Notes: generated from the sequence alone by a model not told the origin. 64,000 bases of DNA from Flavobacterium fluviatile (GCF_010645065.1 NZ_JAADZW010000017.1:1-64000), one strand, 5' to 3'; positions 1 through 8,378 are shown, counted from the first letter of the stretch. A program made the numbers and translations.

Positions 1-9
1 TTATATTTG

Positions 10-41
10 AAAAAAGGCTCCGATTATAAAAACCGAAGCCT
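10..41 (-). terminator. Rho-independent terminator of the two-component operon
   Basis: Read on the minus strand, an 8-bp stem (15-22 with 34-41, one G-U pair) is followed by six T. It lies 57 bases past the stop of the response regulator, so it most likely ends the three-gene operon that starts near 3062. Confidence 0.7.
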
Positions 42-97
42 AAACTTTTCAACTTACACACTTTTTGGGATAGTGTCTTTTTTTTTAAAGTAATAAT

Positions 98-844
98 TTA
101 TTTCAATATTCTAAAGTGCTTTACAAAGTCTTTGTATTTATCACTTAAGGTAACTTTGTGCTTTCCTTTTAAGACAATCAAATTATCGTTTACAATTATT
201 TCTTCTATTTTACTTGCGTTTACAATATAATTCCGATGCGTCTGAAAAAATTTTGCAGGATCCAGCAGCTGAATAATTTTAGTAAGAGAAATTAAAATGA
301 CAAATTTTTCCGTTTCGGTTATGATGTTGCAATAGCGGTCTTCAACTTCTATATACACAATGTCCTTTATTTGTACTTTTTTAAGGGATTTGTTTTTTTT
401 GATAAACAGCGAGTCGTTACTGACTACTGCATTTTGGTCTTCGCTGTGAAAAGCATTCGTCTGTCCGTAAAATTTTTCGACAGCCATTTCGAGTGCGTAC
501 AAAATTTCCAGTTCGTTGAATGGCTTTAATAAAAAACTGAAAGGCTTCGTTAATTTTGCCCTTTCAAAAACCTGGCGGTCTTTTGAACTGGTTAAAAAAA
601 CAAATGGCTTTACACTATTAGGAACAATATTTATGGTTTCTGCAAATGTAATTCCGTCCGCTTTTCCGTCTAAAAAAACATCGATAACCACGATGTCAAT
701 TTCTTTTTCATAAAACAGCGTTAATGCTTCCTGATAGGTCCGGGCAATTCCGGCAATGTTGTAATTGTTTTCTGAAAGTACTTTTATAAGTGCATCGCTT
801 TCTTCCGGTGTATCTTCGACAATGAGTACATTAATACTATCCAT
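98..844 (-). CDS. LytTR-family response regulator
   Basis: This is a two-component response regulator of the LytR/AlgR type, acting as a cytoplasmic transcription factor. The N-terminal receiver domain (about residues 5-125) has the acidic pair in VEDTP, the phospho-acceptor Asp55 in VVIDVF and the conserved Lys in LLKPF. The C-terminal LytTR DNA-binding domain (about 145-245) carries the typical IVYIEVEDRYC and FFQTHRNYIVN blocks. The start overlaps the end of the upstream sensor kinase gene by 8 bases, so the two are very probably co-translated partners. The length of 248 aa is normal. Its targets cannot be told from the sequence; no other LytTR gene lies nearby. Confidence 0.93.
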   Translation of the reverse strand: MDSINVLIVEDTPEESDALIKVLSENNYNIAGIARTYQEALTLFYEKEIDIVVIDVFLDGKADGITFAETINIVPNSVKPFVFLTSSKDRQVFERAKLTKPFSFLLKPFNELEILYALEMAVEKFYGQTNAFHSEDQNAVVSNDSLFIKKNKSLKKVQIKDIVYIEVEDRYCNIITETEKFVILISLTKIIQLLDPAKFFQTHRNYIVNASKIEEIIVNDNLIVLKGKHKVTLSDKYKDFVKHFRILK

Positions 845-2582
845 GATTTTTAAACTTTGGTAATGCTATGATAATTCTGGTTCCTACATTCTCTTCACTC
901 TCTATATCGAGTTTTCCTTCGTTTTTCCGAATCAGGCTTTTGCACAGCTGCATTCCTAATCCGGTACCTACAATATCATCGTTTTGCTTTTTAGAAAGCA
1001 AAACGGTTTCTTTTAATAATTCTTTTCTTGTTGCTTCGTTCATTCCTAATCCGGTGTCTTCGATGACCAGATAACAAAAATCTTCTGATGCAGGACGACT
1101 GTAAATAGAAATCTTTCCGTTTTCTTTAGAGAATTTAATCGCATTGTCTAAAAAATTCCGAATAATGATTTTGAGTGAATCCATATCTGCAAACACATAA
1201 TCTGAAGCCGAAACACTGCTTTTAAAATCAATATTTTTGTTTAGCATCAAAGGCTTGTAATTGTACTCTACATGCTCTACAATTCTAATCAAATGCAATG
1301 ATTCCCGATAAAAGTAACCCTGTTGTGTTTGCAGCAAAGCCCAATTAAGCAGATTGTCTAATAAATTGTAAGCCCCGCTGGCAATTGAACTGTTTTTATG
1401 CAGCAAAACATCTAATTCTGCATAGTTTTTACTTTCCAGATTCTGGATTAATTTACCATTACTCGTTTTTAATGCGTTTACGGAAGAACGCAAATCATGA
1501 CTTACAATGGAAAACAACTTGTCTTTTGTAGCATTAAGCTCATCGAGTTCGTTTTTCTGCGCTAAGATGATTTTATTGTTCCTTATTTTCTGCCTGTAAA
1601 AATAAACTCCTGTACCTAACAGTACAAACAATAAAACCGAAGAAATGAGAAACCCATTTCTTTCGGCTATTTTTGCTTTATTCTCTGCAGCGAGAACGTT
1701 AACTTCTTTTTGCTTTTGCTTGATTGCAAATTTCTTTTCCAGATCTGCAATCGCCCAGACTTTGTTTTGATCGTTTAAGGAATCTTTCCAGGCTTCGTAT
1801 TCTTTTCTGTAAGTTAAGGCTAAGGGGAAGTTTTTTCTGTTTTCTTCTACTGCTGCCATATTTTTGGCTGCTGCTCTTTTTAAATCAAAGGATTTTACTC
1901 TTTTGGATAAATGATAGGCTTTTTCAAAATAAGGAATGGCTTGATTATCTTTGTATTGTATATAATATAAATTAGCTAAGGACAAATAAGATTCAATAAG
2001 AGCTAATGTATCTTTCTCAATTTCATTTAATTTAGAATTTTTAAATAAATATTCTTCTGCTTTATGAAATTTTTTAAGATGTAAATAGCATAATCCAATG
2101 TCTTGTAAAACAGCATTTCTTTTAAAAAAATACTGTTTTTCATTTGCATCCTTAATAAAATTAAAGTATTTCAAAGCTAACTCAAACTCATTTTTTTGTA
2201 AAGCTATTTCTCCAAAATAAAAGATAACATTATAATAAAATGCAAAATTTTTAGAAATAAATCCCAATTCATTTTTTGCCTCTTTAAAAAGCTTTTTTCT
2301 TAAAAAACTAACACCCCTAAAATAATGGCAATAATCTTTTAATTCAACAACATTTCTTTTACTAAGCTGCTTCATAGAATAGACTAAAGTTGAGTCCCAC
2401 TCCATTTCAAAAAAGAAATTCTGAGCCTTATCAAAATAAATTTCTTCTTTAAACTTAATTGTTTTATTTTTAATTTGAGTTTTTAACAGATCCTCTTTAG
2501 AACTCTGAGAACAAAGAATAGAAGAAAAACAAATTAAAAATAAAAAAGTCAAAAAATTTACGCCTATTTTTTTTTTAAACAT
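837..2582 (-). CDS. TPR-containing sensor histidine kinase
   Basis: This is a membrane sensor kinase. In order, it has a signal peptide (residues 1-25), a periplasmic helical region with TPR-like repeats (about 50-270), a coiled segment, one membrane span (about 311-329), a HisKA dimerisation helix with the H-box SIVSHDLRSS (His362), and an HATPase_c domain with N-box RNFLDNAIKFS and G-boxes EDTGLGM and GTGLGMQLCK. It should phosphorylate the overlapping LytTR regulator. Bacteroidota often pair a periplasmic TPR sensor with a LytTR output. HisKA-type kinases feed LytTR regulators less often than HisKA_7TM/His_kinase types do. The stimulus is unknown. It follows the small gene 2586-3062 by 3 bases. 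Confidence 0.92.
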   Translation of the reverse strand: MFKKKIGVNFLTFLFLICFSSILCSQSSKEDLLKTQIKNKTIKFKEEIYFDKAQNFFFEMEWDSTLVYSMKQLSKRNVVELKDYCHYFRGVSFLRKKLFKEAKNELGFISKNFAFYYNVIFYFGEIALQKNEFELALKYFNFIKDANEKQYFFKRNAVLQDIGLCYLHLKKFHKAEEYLFKNSKLNEIEKDTLALIESYLSLANLYYIQYKDNQAIPYFEKAYHLSKRVKSFDLKRAAAKNMAAVEENRKNFPLALTYRKEYEAWKDSLNDQNKVWAIADLEKKFAIKQKQKEVNVLAAENKAKIAERNGFLISSVLLFVLLGTGVYFYRQKIRNNKIILAQKNELDELNATKDKLFSIVSHDLRSSVNALKTSNGKLIQNLESKNYAELDVLLHKNSSIASGAYNLLDNLLNWALLQTQQGYFYRESLHLIRIVEHVEYNYKPLMLNKNIDFKSSVSASDYVFADMDSLKIIIRNFLDNAIKFSKENGKISIYSRPASEDFCYLVIEDTGLGMNEATRKELLKETVLLSKKQNDDIVGTGLGMQLCKSLIRKNEGKLDIESEENVGTRIIIALPKFKNHG

Positions 2583-2585
2583 ACA

Positions 2586-3062
2586 TTATATTGTAGTAAC
2601 AACCGTCTCAGTTCCTCTTGAAGTCTCCGGATCAATATCCCAAAGGAAAGTCTGAATTATGTTAACATTTTTAAATGCATCTTCTCCATAAGGATCTTGT
2701 TCAGCTTTAAAACTTATTTCATAAACATCAAAGTCTGTACTTATAGTATCCTCAATATCATACGTTATAAAAAATTGCAACTGACGCTTTCCATCGAGAT
2801 CTACATACCAATTTTGATAAATCATAAAATCTAATTTATCATTATTTAGTTCTGTATTGGTTGACACCAAAAAAACAGCTCTGACCTGAAGTGTTTCAGA
2901 ATCTGTAAAAGTAGCCTGAACTATAGGTGAAAAAGGAATTTGTGTATTGTTTTCTGGAAAGCTTACAGGTTTCTGCGTTAGTTTATTTTTAGTTGCTTTT
3001 TTAATGCATTTGCCTGGTGGGTAAATTTTTGAAGTTGGTGAATAAAGGGTGGTTTTTTCCAT
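2586..3062 (-). CDS. Hypothetical protein, first gene of the two-component operon
   Basis: I do not recognise this 158-aa protein. It has no signal peptide or membrane span. The N-terminal 40 residues are basic and rich in Pro and Lys, and the rest looks like beta strands (alternating hydrophobic residues, a central FMIYQNWYVDLDG block) with an acidic C-terminal half. Only 3 bases separate its stop from the histidine kinase start, so the three genes form one transcription unit. A role as an accessory or a target of the kinase is possible but is inference from position only. Confidence 0.75.
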   Translation of the reverse strand: MEKTTLYSPTSKIYPPGKCIKKATKNKLTQKPVSFPENNTQIPFSPIVQATFTDSETLQVRAVFLVSTNTELNNDKLDFMIYQNWYVDLDGKRQLQFFITYDIEDTISTDFDVYEISFKAEQDPYGEDAFKNVNIIQTFLWDIDPETSRGTETVVTTI

Positions 3063-3149
3063 GGTATCATTTTTAGGTGTTAGATTAATAATTTACTTCT
3101 TTGCAACTATTAAAATTTAATGATGAAAATAATTACAAATTTCAGTTGT

Positions 3150-3157
3150 CAAATATA
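3150..3157 (-). promoter_or_regulatory. Possible -7 element (TATATTTG) of the kinase operon
   Basis: On the minus strand TATATTTG matches the Bacteroidota -7 consensus TAnnTTTG. It is the best match upstream of the gene at 3062 and would give a leader of about 80 bases. No good TTTG lies 18-19 bases upstream of it, so this is only a candidate. Confidence 0.35.
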
Positions 3158-3303
3158 ACAAAGTATTTCTTAATAAGTTTTGAAAAACGTGTTATTAAAC
3201 GGTATTATTCGCTCTTTAACGTTAAATAAATCTCACATTATCAACATCTAAGCATAATTCATAAAACAAATCCTACTCTTTAGAAACAGAATTTATTGTT
3301 GCT

Positions 3304-4692
3304 TTATTTATCAATTTTTAAAAACTCATAATACAAAGTTTTCGACAAAAATGATTTTTCCTGATAGCTGCGGATATTGCTTTCTCTGTGTAAATCAATA
3401 TTTCTATGCTCAATTTTATTTTGCAAAAAATAATCATTACGTGCTTCATCGTTAAAATTCAAATCACTTAAAAAAATAGGTTCAACCCCTTTATTAACAG
3501 AAATATTATAAGTAGTAATCAGGTTGCCCCAATTAAAATAACTGGAAATCAAGATCGTTCCGTACAAGTACCAAATCATGTGGTTAAAAAGATAAGCGTT
3601 TGTTTTTTGCCTGATAATTTTTTGAAAAGAAAGGATTAATCCAATAATCGCTAAAGCTAAAAACAAATACACTCCCAGTCTTTTGTAGGTTAAGCCAAAA
3701 AAAGCAATGTATTCTGTATTTTTAGTAAAAGCACTTATAATCAAAGCACAGTTTAATGCAATCCAGATTTTGGCAAGTCTTTTTAGGCGGTTTGCTTTTT
3801 CATCAAAATTGAATCTTCCTTTGAAGTAAAACAGAATTACTCCCACAGCCATAATGATGGAGAAGATTACAGCATTTACGCGTTCGTGTGTATCAGAACT
3901 TAAATTTGTTTTTTCGACCACCTCAAAAAACTGTTCGTAATTATAGGTTCCAATGAACACCAATAGCATCAGGTTTAAAAGTACCAGTGTAATTTCACCG
4001 CTCTTTCTTTCAAAATCTACATCAAGGAAAGAAAATGTGTTTTGGTTTTCCATTTTAGCTGTATTACTAAAATCATTATCCAATAGGTGCTTTTTTTCAT
4101 AACACACTTCAGGAACCCAGTAATTCCAAAAGCTAAAACAAATATAAAATCCTAAAACAGAAATGACGATTAACTGCCAAAGATCAATATCTAAAGTATA
4201 ATCTGTAAAGAAAGAAGAAAAATGATCGCTCCCAAAAGAATAGACAATAAAAAACAATCCCAGAAAAACAGCTGGAATAACAACAAAAGCTATCAGCTTT
4301 TTTGCAAAATTGTTATGAATTTTCTTTTCGGGAAGCCATTGATTAAACATAAAAATACGGCCTATAGATGCAAATCCGTTTATGAAGATCAACGGTATCA
4401 CCTGAATTACTTTGAGTTCTCTTTCATGGGTTTTAAATTGTAAAAAGGTAATCGACAATGCCAAGGCCAAAAAAGAAGCAAAATCTCCGTACCAGGCAAA
4501 TGCCAGACAAGACAATATAGAAGTAACTACTAATATTAAATGGGTTCTGTCTGTAAATTTGTCCTGAAAAAAATAACAGATTGCAGTAGTTAATAGTAAC
4601 CCAAACAGAGCCAGATTAATACCCACTGTCTCATTGTAAAAAAGCAATGTAAAAATCAAACTGCTGGCCAGAATAAATTGGTGTGTTTTCAT
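3304..4692 (-). CDS. DUF4173/DUF4153-type polytopic membrane protein
   Basis: This is a multi-pass inner-membrane protein of about 462 aa with roughly 11 hydrophobic spans over residues 10-400, followed by a soluble, charged tail of about 65 residues (FLSDLNFNDEARNDYFLQNK). Overall it matches the DUF4173 family, whose function is unknown. I chose the ATG at 4692: the frame is open to a TTG at 4746, but that TTG sits inside the palindrome at 4733-4749, and the ATG is followed directly by a hydrophobic segment. The shared palindrome upstream links it to the winged-helix regulator operon at 4773-5682, which lies just upstream on the same strand. Confidence 0.8.
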   Translation of the reverse strand: MKTHQFILASSLIFTLLFYNETVGINLALFGLLLTTAICYFFQDKFTDRTHLILVVTSILSCLAFAWYGDFASFLALALSITFLQFKTHERELKVIQVIPLIFINGFASIGRIFMFNQWLPEKKIHNNFAKKLIAFVVIPAVFLGLFFIVYSFGSDHFSSFFTDYTLDIDLWQLIVISVLGFYICFSFWNYWVPEVCYEKKHLLDNDFSNTAKMENQNTFSFLDVDFERKSGEITLVLLNLMLLVFIGTYNYEQFFEVVEKTNLSSDTHERVNAVIFSIIMAVGVILFYFKGRFNFDEKANRLKRLAKIWIALNCALIISAFTKNTEYIAFFGLTYKRLGVYLFLALAIIGLILSFQKIIRQKTNAYLFNHMIWYLYGTILISSYFNWGNLITTYNISVNKGVEPIFLSDLNFNDEARNDYFLQNKIEHRNIDLHRESNIRSYQEKSFLSKTLYYEFLKIDK

Positions 4693-4732
4693 GATTTTAA
4701 AATTATTATTTACTGTTTTTAAAATTAAAAGT

Positions 4733-4749
4733 ACTTTGTATTTCAAAGT
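4733..4749 (-). promoter_or_regulatory. Palindromic operator candidate upstream of the DUF4173 gene
   Basis: The site is ACTTTG-N5-CAAAGT with perfect 6-base arms. The same 17-base layout, including the neighbouring TACTTT, recurs at 5692-5708 in the promoter of the regulator operon. It lies in the 80-base gap between the regulator gene and the DUF4173 start. It is probably the binding site of the winged-helix protein encoded at 4773-5063; that assignment is inference. Confidence 0.6.
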
Positions 4750-4772
4750 TTTTGAATAAAAAATTTTAGTTA

Positions 4773-5063
4773 TTAGAATTTCATTAATTTTTCGAGATAA
4801 TTAAGGTGCTCCTTAAAAGCAGCACGCCCAAGATCGGTAACTTTATAAGATGTTCTGGGTTTTTTACCTACGAATTCTTTTTTCACTTCAATATACTGTG
4901 CTTTTTCAAGAGCAGAGGAATGACTTGCTAAATTACCATCTGTGATATTCAAAAGTGTTTTCATTTCGGTGAAATCAATCCACTCGTTTACGATCAGAAT
5001 AGACATTATACCTAATCTGACACGGCTTTCGAAATCCTTATTTAATTTATCAATAATTCCCAT
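4773..5063 (-). CDS. Small winged-helix transcriptional regulator (HTH_34-like)
   Basis: This 96-aa protein is a single winged-helix domain. Its helices hold SRVRLGIMSILIV and FTEMKTLLNITDGNLASHS (the recognition helix), followed by a wing with KKPRTSYKVTDLGRAAF, which matches the MarR/ArsR-like PF13601 (HTH_34) family. Such proteins usually act as dimeric repressors. It starts 5 bases after the upstream membrane-protein gene, so the two form an operon. The palindrome at 5692-5708 overlaps the -7 element of this operon, which suits autorepression, and a second copy precedes the DUF4173 gene. The effector is unknown; no ligand domain or Cys cluster is visible. Confidence 0.88.
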   Translation of the reverse strand: MGIIDKLNKDFESRVRLGIMSILIVNEWIDFTEMKTLLNITDGNLASHSSALEKAQYIEVKKEFVGKKPRTSYKVTDLGRAAFKEHLNYLEKLMKF

Positions 5064-5067
5064 CGGG

Positions 5068-5682
5068 TTATTTGTATTTTCTGAACATTATTAATCCGTA
5101 CAAGATATGTAAAATACCAAATCCAATTATCCAAAAAATCAAACCATATCCTAAATAAAACATAGAAATAAATCCTAAAACCAATTCACAGTATCCCAAA
5201 TACTTCACATCAGAAAATGTATATTTTTCAGCATTGACAAGTGCTAAACCGTAAAAAATTAGAGTTGCCGGGGCAATTAAAACATATATTTCATGGTATA
5301 AAAGCGCCAGACAAAATATACCGCCAGCCACAAGAGGAATTGCCAAATTTAACAGCATCTTTTTTGTGGCAGATGTCCAGATTGGCAAATGATATTTTCT
5401 ACTTTTTCTGATGGTGAAAAAAATTCCAAACGTAAGTGCAGCCACCAAAATAATAAGCGCAATCCAAATTAACTCAGATACCAAATTAACTGAATACAAT
5501 TTATGATACCCATCAAAATAGTCAAGACCATTGGCCTTAAATAACTGATAAACGTACAATCCGCCGATAAGGGCAGACAATCCCGCAAAAACTCCAGAGA
5601 GTCCGCTTAAGGATATAAATCTTGAAGAGCGTTCCATCATAGAACGAATATGTGCTAAATCTTCCTGGTGCTTCTGATTCAT
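5068..5682 (-). CDS. Small polytopic membrane protein cotranscribed with the regulator
   Basis: This protein of about 204 aa has six hydrophobic spans (first near residue 25, last near 190) and a charged N-terminus reading NQKHQEDLAHIRSMMERSS. It belongs to a flavobacterial family of unknown function that I know only from this type of locus. The ATG at 5682 is preferred; the in-frame ATG at 5700 falls inside the palindrome and close to the predicted transcription start. It is followed by the winged-helix gene with a 4-base gap. Its likely role is membrane-associated, co-regulated with the DUF4173 protein. Confidence 0.8.
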   Translation of the reverse strand: MNQKHQEDLAHIRSMMERSSRFISLSGLSGVFAGLSALIGGLYVYQLFKANGLDYFDGYHKLYSVNLVSELIWIALIILVAALTFGIFFTIRKSRKYHLPIWTSATKKMLLNLAIPLVAGGIFCLALLYHEIYVLIAPATLIFYGLALVNAEKYTFSDVKYLGYCELVLGFISMFYLGYGLIFWIIGFGILHILYGLIMFRKYK

Positions 5683-5691
5683 AATTAAAGT

Positions 5692-5732
5692 ACTTTGCAT
5701 TACAAAGTTATTATTTATTTTGAATTGGCAAA
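5692..5732 (-). promoter_or_regulatory. Promoter with overlapping palindrome for the regulator operon
   Basis: Read on the minus strand, TTTG (5729-5732), an 18-base spacer and TAACTTTG (5703-5710) match the Bacteroidota promoter. The perfect palindrome ACTTTG-N5-CAAAGT (5692-5708) covers the -7 box and the expected transcription start. A protein bound there would block RNA polymerase, as expected for autoregulation by the winged-helix regulator. Confidence 0.65.
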
Positions 5733-5823
5733 TAAAAATTGAGTTTTATTTTACTGATGTGAAAATTTATTCTACGGGGCTTTGAAAACCTCGTAGAAAG
5801 TGTATTCTTAATAAACACGAGTT

Positions 5824-5935
5824 GCGTGAGGGATAGGAGCTGGCTACCGAAGTAGCGCGGATAGCCCGACCTTATTTAAAGAAAGGCGCTTATAAGTGTA
5901 AAGATTGGAGCGCCTTTTTGTAAATAAGGTCACGC
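5824..5935 (+). ncRNA. Structured RNA candidate resembling the Flavo-1 motif
   Basis: A strongly folded stretch in a 300-base gene-free gap. Nested perfect stems are visible: GCGTGA (5824-5829) with TCACGC (5930-5935), an 11-bp stem 5868-5878 with 5921-5931, a 9-bp stem 5882-5890 with 5909-5917, and GGCTA (5842-5846) with TAGCC (5862-5866). The single-stranded GTGAGGGATAGGAGC and AGCCCGACC segments resemble what I remember of the Flavo-1 RNA, a flavobacterial structure of unknown function. The outer stem and the 11-bp stem share base 5931 or nearly abut. A separate 9-bp hairpin lies just upstream (5771-5797). The gap is richer in G and C than its surroundings. The strand is chosen from the motif match. 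Confidence 0.55.
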
Positions 5936-5952
5936 CCAAATTATATAAAACG

Positions 5953-5981
5953 AAAAAAGCCTCTTCTTACGAACAGGCTTT
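5953..5981 (-). terminator. Terminator downstream of folD
   Basis: On the minus strand a 7-bp stem (AAAGCCT, 5956-5962 with 5975-5981) is followed by a T run, 20 bases after the folD stop. Confidence 0.7.
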
Positions 5982-6001
5982 GATCTATATTTAAAATAAA
6001 A

Positions 6002-6889
6002 TTATTTGTTTTTTGCGCTTCTCATTTTGCGTGCTAAAAGCGTATTTTTTAATAACATTGCAATGGTCATTGGTCCTACTCCTCCGGGAACAGGAGTTAT
6101 GAATGATGCTTTTTTGCTAACTCCGTCAAAATCAACATCACCTTTGATAATATATCCTTTTGCGTTTGAAGTATCATCCACACGGGTAATTCCAACGTCG
6201 ATAACGGTTACTCCTTCTTTTACCATATCTGCTTTTAAGAATTCCGGAACCCCTAAAGCTGTAATAATGATATCAGCATTTTTAGTAAACTCTGCTAAGT
6301 CTTTAGTGCGGCTATGTGTTAAGGTAACTGTCGAATCTCCAGGATTTCCTTTACGGCTCATTAATATACTCATTGGGCGACCAACGATGTGGCTTCTTCC
6401 AATAACAACTGTATGTTTTCCTGAAGTTTCCACTTTGTAACGCTCTAACAATTCCATAATTCCGAATGGTGTTGCAGGAATAAAACTTTCCATTTCAAGC
6501 GCCATTCTTCCGAAGTTTGTTGGATGGAATCCATCTACATCTTTATCCGGATCGATTGCCAAAAGAATTTTTTGCTCATCAATATGTTTTGGTAATGGCA
6601 ACTGAACAATATAGCCGTCCAGATTGTCATCTTCATTTAGTTCTTTAATTTTTGCTAATAAATCTGCTTCGGTAATATCTTCAGGCAAAGCAACTAAAGT
6701 GGAATCAAAACCAATTTGCTCACAGGATTTTACTTTACTTCCCACGTAAGTTAAACTTGCTCCGTTATTTCCAACTAATACTGCTGCTAAATGAGGTACT
6801 TTTCCTCCTGCTGCTTTTATGGATTGAACTTCGGCTGCGATTTCGTTTTTAATGTCTTCAGATGTTTTTTTACCGTCTAGTATTTGCAT
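6002..6889 (-). CDS. folD: Bifunctional methylenetetrahydrofolate dehydrogenase/cyclohydrolase
   Basis: FolD interconverts 5,10-methylene-, methenyl- and 10-formyl-tetrahydrofolate with NADP in the cytoplasm, supplying one-carbon units for purines and formyl-methionine. The 295-aa length is normal. Visible family signatures are [13 protein letters not shown] (with the catalytic Lys), QLPLPKHID, the [11 protein letters not shown] block and the nucleotide-binding [12 protein letters not shown], followed by [12 protein letters not shown] near the C-terminus. It is separated from ffh upstream by an imperfect palindrome (6899-7016) and has its own terminator, so it may be read from ffh or alone. 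Confidence 0.97.
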   Translation of the reverse strand: MQILDGKKTSEDIKNEIAAEVQSIKAAGGKVPHLAAVLVGNNGASLTYVGSKVKSCEQIGFDSTLVALPEDITEADLLAKIKELNEDDNLDGYIVQLPLPKHIDEQKILLAIDPDKDVDGFHPTNFGRMALEMESFIPATPFGIMELLERYKVETSGKHTVVIGRSHIVGRPMSILMSRKGNPGDSTVTLTHSRTKDLAEFTKNADIIITALGVPEFLKADMVKEGVTVIDVGITRVDDTSNAKGYIIKGDVDFDGVSKKASFITPVPGGVGPMTIAMLLKNTLLARKMRSAKNK

Positions 6890-6898
6890 TTTCTTAAA

Positions 6899-7016
6899 AG
6901 GTTTTAAGTTTAAAGTTTCAAGTTTCTAAATGCAGAAACTCTTTTTTATTAATCAATCTTATTATAAAATTTAAGGTCTAAAACTTCAAATAACCTGAAA
7001 CTTTAAACCTTAAACA
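6899..7016. repeat. Imperfect intergenic palindrome between ffh and folD
   Basis: The left arm (6901-6925, rich in AAGTTTAAAGTTTC) is nearly the reverse complement of the right arm (about 6985-7015, GAAACTTTAAACCTTAAAC). The roughly 55-base centre is AT-rich and has no ORF. Short units of the same GTTTCAAAG-like vocabulary occur at 8418-8460 and 44070-44112. It resembles the short palindromic repeats scattered between flavobacterial genes; it codes for nothing visible. Confidence 0.6.
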
Positions 7017-7025
7017 AATTTTATT

Positions 7026-8378
7026 TTATCTTGGCATTCCGCCCGGCATACCTTTCATACCTCCCATCATTTTCATTAGGTTTTTTCCGCCTGGCCCCTG
7101 CATCATTTTCATCATTTTGCTCATTTGGTCAAACTGCTTCATCAGCTGATTTACCTGCTCAACTTTAGTTCCCGAACCTTTTGCAATTCTGGCTTTTCTT
7201 TTTACATCGATGATAGCCGGCTTGCTTCTTTCTCCAGGTGTCATTGAATAAATGATTGCCTCAATATGTTTGAAAGCATCATCTTCGATCTCAACATCTT
7301 TCATGGCTTTTGAAGCACCTGGTATCATTCCGACCAGGTCTTTCATGTTACCCATTTTTTTCACCTGCTGAATCTGCGTTAAGAAATCATCAAAACCGAA
7401 TTCATTTTTAGCGATTTTCTTTTGAAGTTTTCTGGCTTCTTCTTCGTCAAATTGCTCCTGAGCTCTTTCAACAAGAGACACAACGTCTCCCATCCCTAAG
7501 ATACGCTCAGCCATACGATCCGGGTAGAAAATGTCGATTGCTTCCATTTTCTCTCCTGTACCCACAAATTTGATTGGTTTGTTTACAACAGATTTAATCG
7601 AAAGGGCTGCTCCACCACGTGTATCACCATCTAATTTCGTTAAGATAACCCCATCAAAGTTTAAGATATCGTTGAAAGCTTTTGCGGTGTTTACAGCATC
7701 CTGTCCTGTCATAGAATCGACAACAAACAAGGTTTCCTGAGGCTGTATTGCTTTGTGTACACGTGCAATTTCATCCATCATTTCCTGATCTACTGCCAAA
7801 CGACCAGCTGTATCGACGATAACAACGTTTAAACCGTTTGCTTTGGCATGTTTGATTGCGTTTTGAGCAATTTCTACAGGATTTTTATTTTCCGGCTCTG
7901 AGTACACCTCAACACCTATCTGATCTCCCACAACATGAAGCTGGTTAATCGCCGCAGGACGGTAGATATCACACGCTACAAGAAGAGGTTTTTTATTTTT
8001 CTTAGTTTTTAAGAAATTAGCTAATTTTCCGGAGAAAGTTGTTTTACCGGAACCCTGCAATCCTGACATCAAAATCACTGTCGGATTTCCTGAAAGATTT
8101 ACGCCGGCAACATCGCCTCCCATTAATTCAGTCAACTCATCTTTAACAAGTTTAACTAATAACTGACCTGGCTGAAGTGTAGTCAATACATCCTGACCGA
8201 TTGCTTTTTCTTTTACCCTTGCAGTAAAATCTTTAGCAATTTTAAAGTTAACATCGGCGTCAAGTAATGCACGACGAACTTCTTTTAAGGTATCGGCAAC
8301 GTTTACTTCTGTAATTTTACCGTGTCCTTTTAATATATGGAACGCTTTATCTAACTTATCACTTAAATTATCAAACAT
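7026..8378 (-). CDS. ffh: Signal recognition particle protein Ffh (SRP54)
   Basis: Ffh binds signal sequences of nascent membrane proteins together with 4.5S RNA and delivers ribosomes to FtsY. The 450-aa protein shows the N domain (1-90), the GTPase domain with P-loop GLQGSGKTT (about 105), DTAGR, TKLDGDTRGGA, and the C-terminal M domain with a run of methionines (QFDQMSKMMKMMQ) and a glycine-methionine tail. The start is the ATG at 8378; the longer reading frame to 8414 begins with TTG and overlaps the promoter at 8401-8431. No SRP RNA gene was identified in the window. Confidence 0.97.
   Translation of the reverse strand: MFDNLSDKLDKAFHILKGHGKITEVNVADTLKEVRRALLDADVNFKIAKDFTARVKEKAIGQDVLTTLQPGQLLVKLVKDELTELMGGDVAGVNLSGNPTVILMSGLQGSGKTTFSGKLANFLKTKKNKKPLLVACDIYRPAAINQLHVVGDQIGVEVYSEPENKNPVEIAQNAIKHAKANGLNVVIVDTAGRLAVDQEMMDEIARVHKAIQPQETLFVVDSMTGQDAVNTAKAFNDILNFDGVILTKLDGDTRGGAALSIKSVVNKPIKFVGTGEKMEAIDIFYPDRMAERILGMGDVVSLVERAQEQFDEEEARKLQKKIAKNEFGFDDFLTQIQQVKKMGNMKDLVGMIPGASKAMKDVEIEDDAFKHIEAIIYSMTPGERSKPAIIDVKRKARIAKGSGTKVEQVNQLMKQFDQMSKMMKMMQGPGGKNLMKMMGGMKGMPGGMPR

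Noticed and set aside
57-80. Short hairpin ACACT...AGTGT near the left edge
   Set aside because: Only five base pairs, with the true terminator nearby at 10-41.
4692-4746. Upstream TTG start for the DUF4173 gene
   Set aside because: It would place the start in the palindromic operator; the ATG at 4692 fits the hydrophobic N-terminus.
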